A DNA stretch of 14,881 bases from Actinomycetes bacterium (GTDB lineage: Bacteria; Actinomycetota; Actinomycetes; Propionibacteriales; Nocardioidaceae). Location of the stretch: NCBI GenBank assembly GCA_023460975.1, contig JAEWOG010000106.1, forward strand, positions 1-14,881, read 5' to 3'. The translations under genes and the position numbers were made by a program. A model generated the notes under the pieces. That model searched no databases and was not told where the DNA came from. It worked only from the letters and a program-made list of their open reading frames with translations. Shown one piece after another: positions 12,269 to 14,881 of this stretch (its first letter is position 1; each line of letters begins with the position of its first letter).

Positions 12269-12478
12269 ATGGCCAAGGCCCTGCTGGGTCACGTCGCCAC
12301 CGGTCGCGTTCCCGCACAGTATGTGTCTGAGAACGCCCGGCTCCGTGCGCGCGTGACCGACCTCGAGCTGCTGGTGGCGCGCCTCCAGCAGGAGAACGAC
12401 CGCCTCAGCTCGCTCCACGCGGCTGACCTCGACGATGAGATCGCCGCCGAACTCGCAGTCGGCCTGTCCCACCACTGA
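12269..12478 (+). CDS. Small coiled-coil protein upstream of smc
   Basis: 69 residues. ATG 12269 follows GAGAAGGA by five bases, a strong ribosome-binding site. After MAKALLGHVATGR the protein is a single predicted coiled coil: NARLRARVTDLELLVARLQQENDRLSSL shows leucines and hydrophobics at heptad spacing with charged residues between. The C-terminus is acidic and ends SHH. No cysteines, no signal peptide. Similar small proteins beginning MAKALLGHV occur between mutM and smc in related actinobacteria as I recall, but no function is known to me. A link to SMC or chromosome organisation is suggested only by position and by the coiled coil. Confidence 0.85.
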   Translation: MAKALLGHVATGRVPAQYVSENARLRARVTDLELLVARLQQENDRLSSLHAADLDDEIAAELAVGLSHH

Positions 12479-12609
12479 CTCTCGCCCGTTGCGGGCCGTC
12501 GCCCACCAGGAGGCGCTGGTGAGCCGCGTCGTCGAGGCTGTCCCGCCCAACACGACCTGATCGTGCACGCTGACTGGGCGGTGCTCGAGGCCCGCGACCA
12601 GTAGGCTCG

Positions 12610-12626
12610 GGCCGGGCCGCCCGGCC
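12610..12626. promoter_or_regulatory. GC hairpin and -10-like hexamer before smc
   Basis: GGCCGGGC (12610-12617) and GCCCGGCC (12619-12626) form a perfect inverted repeat ten bases before the smc ribosome-binding site. TAGGCT (12602-12607) just upstream fits an actinobacterial -10, but no good -35 was found. There is no T run, so it is not a standard terminator. Confidence 0.3.
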
Positions 12627-12648
12627 GCTGTGCAGCGAGGAGATTCGG

Positions 12649-14881
12649 TTGTACCTGAAGAGCCTGACCCTGAAGGGGTTCAAGTCCTTCGCGTCTGCCA
12701 CGACCCTGCAGCTCGAGCCGGGCATCACCTGCATCGTGGGACCGAACGGTTCTGGCAAGTCCAACGTCGTCGACGCCCTCGCGTGGGTCATGGGCGAACA
12801 AGGCGCCAAGAGCCTGCGCGGCGGCAAGATGGAGGACGTCATCTTCGCTGGCACCTCTGGGCGCCCGCCGCTCGGGCGGGCCGAGGTGGCCCTGACCATC
12901 GACAACTCGGACGGCGCTCTGCCGATCGACTACACCGAGGTCACGATCAGCCGCACGATGTTCCGCAACGGCGGCTCGGAGTACGCGATCAACGGCTCGT
13001 CGTGCCGGTTGCTCGACGTCCAGGAACTGCTGAGCGACTCCGGCATCGGCAGGGAGATGCACGTCATCGTCGGGCAGGGGCAGCTCGACTCGATCTTGCA
13101 CGCCACCCCCGAGGATCGGCGCGGGTTCATCGAGGAGGCCGCTGGCGTCCTCAAGCACCGCAAGCGCAAGGAGAAGGCGCTGCGCAAGCTCAGCGCCACC
13201 GACGGCAACCTCACCCGACTGGGCGACCTGATCTCCGAGATCCGGCGCCAGCTCAAGCCGCTGGGCCGACAGGCCGAGGCGGCGCGCAAGGCGGCGGTTG
13301 TCCAGGCCGACGCTCGGGACGCGAAGGCACGACTGCTCGCCGACGACGTCGTCACCGCGCGCACGGCCATGGAGCAGGAGATGGCCGACGAGTCGATCCT
13401 GCTCGAGCGGCGTACGCAGGTTGAGGCAGAGGTGGCCGCCGGGCGCGAGCGCGAGGCGGCCCTGGAGGCGGCCCTGCGTGAGGACCTTCCCAAGCTCGCC
13501 GCGGCCCAGGACACGTGGTTCGCGCTGTCCGGCCTGCGCGAACGTCTGCGCGGCACCCAGTCGCTGGCCGCAGAGCGGGTACGCAACGCTGCGGGCGCAT
13601 CGGATCAGGACACCGTTGACTCGGGACGTGACCCCGACCAGCTCGAGGAGCAGGCGGAGCGGGCGCGGGCCCAGGAAGCCGAGCAGGCAGCACAGGTCGA
13701 GGCGGGGCGTACGGCCCTCGACGCCGCGGTGGCTGCGCGACGTGCGGCGGAGGAGGCGGCAGGCGAGGAGGAGCGTCGCATCGCGGTCCTCCAGCGCGCC
13801 GCTTCCGACCGACGAGAGGGACTCGCCCGGCTCACGGGACAGGTCAACGCTCTCAAGTCCCGGGCGGCGGCCGCCGACGACGAGATCGGACGCCTGAGCC
13901 AAGCGCTCGACGACGCCCAGAAGCGCGCCGACGCGGCGCAGCGCGACTTCACGGCCCTGGAGACGACGGTGGCCGGGCTCGACGCAGGCGAGGAGGGACT
14001 CGACGCCGAGCACGAGGAGGCCTCGCTGGCCCTCGACGAGATCGACGAGCAGCTCGCCGCCGCCCGCGCGGAAGCCGACGCGGCCGAACGCGACCGTACG
14101 GCGCTCACCGCACGGCGCGACGCCCTCGAGATCGGCCTCAGCCGCAAGGATGGCGCAGGGGCACTGCTGGATCCAGGCGCGGGGATCGGGGGGCTGCTCG
14201 GCTCCGCAGCCGCGCTGCTCGACGTCAGGCACGGGTACGAGGTCGCCGTCGCCGCCGCGCTGGGGGCAGCAGCGGATGCGGTGGCCGTCGTCGACGCCGA
14301 CGCCGCCCTCGCAGCCATCCGGCTTCTCAAGGAGGACGACCTGGGGCGGGCGGGGCTGCTCATCGCTGGTGCCGCACCCGACCCGAGCCCTGTGGGGGCG
14401 CTGCCGCTGGGGGAGGCCCTCGTCGACGTCGTGACCGCTCCCGCAGAGCTCGGCGGAGCCGTGGGCTCGCTGTTGGCGGGGTTCGTCGTCGTCGACGACC
14501 TCGCCGCGGCGCACGCCGTCGTGGCCGAGAGGCCGGACCTGCGTGCGGTCACCCGGGAGGGCGACGTCGTGGGAGCGCACTTCGCGGCCGGTGGGTCCGG
14601 GCGCCAGCCGAGCCTGCTGGAGGTGCAGGCGGCCGTGGACGAGGCCAATGAGCAGTTGGCCGAGGCCACTGCCCGCCTCGAGCGGCTCACCTTCACCACC
14701 TCGGGTCTGCAGGCGCGGCGCCACGAGGCGCTCAAGCGGGTCGACGTCGCCCTGGCCAAGTTGCACGAGTCCGATGCGACGTTGGCGGCGGTGGCCGAGG
14801 AACTCGGCCAGTACGGCTCCCAGGTGCGCTCGGCGCGCGGCGAGGCGGATCGGATGCGGACGGCCGTCGCCGCCGCGCAGG
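12649..14881 (+). CDS. smc: Chromosome segregation protein SMC (5' part, runs off the window)
   Basis: ATPase that organises and segregates the chromosome as a dimer with ScpA/ScpB. About 744 codons are present, open to the window end; a full SMC is about 1150-1200 residues. It starts at TTG 12649, six bases after GAGGAG, giving LYLKSLTLKGFKSFA. The N-terminal head has Walker A GPNGSGKSN (31-39), the Q-loop region VMGEQGAKSLRGGKMEDVIF and the conserved VGQGQLDSILHATPEDRR. A long Ala/Glu/Arg-rich coiled coil runs from about 165 to 505. The hinge domain begins near GAGIGGLLGSAAALLDV (about 510) and is followed by the returning coiled coil. The C-terminal signature and Walker B lie beyond the window. 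A long antisense open frame across this gene is a composition artefact. Confidence 0.97.
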   Translation, partial: MYLKSLTLKGFKSFASATTLQLEPGITCIVGPNGSGKSNVVDALAWVMGEQGAKSLRGGKMEDVIFAGTSGRPPLGRAEVALTIDNSDGALPIDYTEVTISRTMFRNGGSEYAINGSSCRLLDVQELLSDSGIGREMHVIVGQGQLDSILHATPEDRRGFIEEAAGVLKHRKRKEKALRKLSATDGNLTRLGDLISEIRRQLKPLGRQAEAARKAAVVQADARDAKARLLADDVVTARTAMEQEMADESILLERRTQVEAEVAAGREREAALEAALREDLPKLAAAQDTWFALSGLRERLRGTQSLAAERVRNAAGASDQDTVDSGRDPDQLEEQAERARAQEAEQAAQVEAGRTALDAAVAARRAAEEAAGEEERRIAVLQRAASDRREGLARLTGQVNALKSRAAAADDEIGRLSQALDDAQKRADAAQRDFTALETTVAGLDAGEEGLDAEHEEASLALDEIDEQLAAARAEADAAERDRTALTARRDALEIGLSRKDGAGALLDPGAGIGGLLGSAAALLDVRHGYEVAVAAALGAAADAVAVVDADAALAAIRLLKEDDLGRAGLLIAGAAPDPSPVGALPLGEALVDVVTAPAELGGAVGSLLAGFVVVDDLAAAHAVVAERPDLRAVTREGDVVGAHFAAGGSGRQPSLLEVQAAVDEANEQLAEATARLERLTFTTSGLQARRHEALKRVDVALAKLHESDATLAAVAEELGQYGSQVRSARGEADRMRTAVAAAQ

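Noticed and set aside
12289..14766. An 825-codon open frame on the minus strand opposite smc
   Set aside because: The plus-strand frame is unmistakably SMC with Walker A and hinge; the antisense frame is a by-product of GC-rich third positions and has no recognisable domain.

Overview
The window reads as a chromosome segment of a high-GC actinobacterium. The evidence is GC-rich third codon positions, frequent GTG/TTG starts, and the housekeeping order DUF177 – rpmF – rnc – mutM – small coiled-coil gene – smc at the right end (about 9500-14881). That order and the protein sequences suggest Propionibacteriales (Nocardioides/Aeromicrobium-like), but the genus is a guess.

Left region (1-4768) is a compact three-gene operon: a large CHC2/Toprim/ATPase primase-helicase-like protein, a tyrosine recombinase with all its catalytic residues, and a 120-residue helical protein of unknown function. 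Each stop overlaps the next start as GTGA. A DNA-replication protein coupled to an integrase suggests a mobile or integrative element. About 490 bases without a convincing gene follow (4769-5259). They hold a strongly C-rich, G-poor tract, a triple 11-bp repeat and a coding-like stretch on the minus strand.

Middle region (5260-9451) is a dense one-direction array. It opens with a zinc-binding protein. Three compact secreted toxin-like proteins follow, each directly followed by a small probable immunity gene: DUF6883-like with DUF4926-like; an unnamed toxin domain with an HxxKH motif plus a four-cysteine zinc protein; and a polymorphic-toxin-type-17-like domain plus a HEAT-like protein. Two broken cassettes close the array. 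All five toxin-like proteins begin with a signal peptide. The join between the secreted N-terminal part and the toxin domain carries the same DNA in three genes (18-24 identical bases) and a weaker match in a fourth. This looks like a system in which toxin/immunity tails are exchanged by recombination at a fixed junction while the secreted head is kept.

Right region (9479-14881) starts with a hairpin plus T-run, which probably ends transcription of the array, and a candidate promoter for the housekeeping operon. It continues with DUF177/YceD, bL32, RNase III (no ATG/GTG/TTG start near its conserved domain; CTG is the best candidate), MutM, a perfect 74-bp-period tandem duplication containing an inverted repeat, a 69-residue coiled-coil protein, and the first ~744 codons of SMC. 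Base composition differs: a sampled 60-base stretch of the third immunity gene is 52% GC and one of smc is 68% GC, consistent with acquisition of the array.
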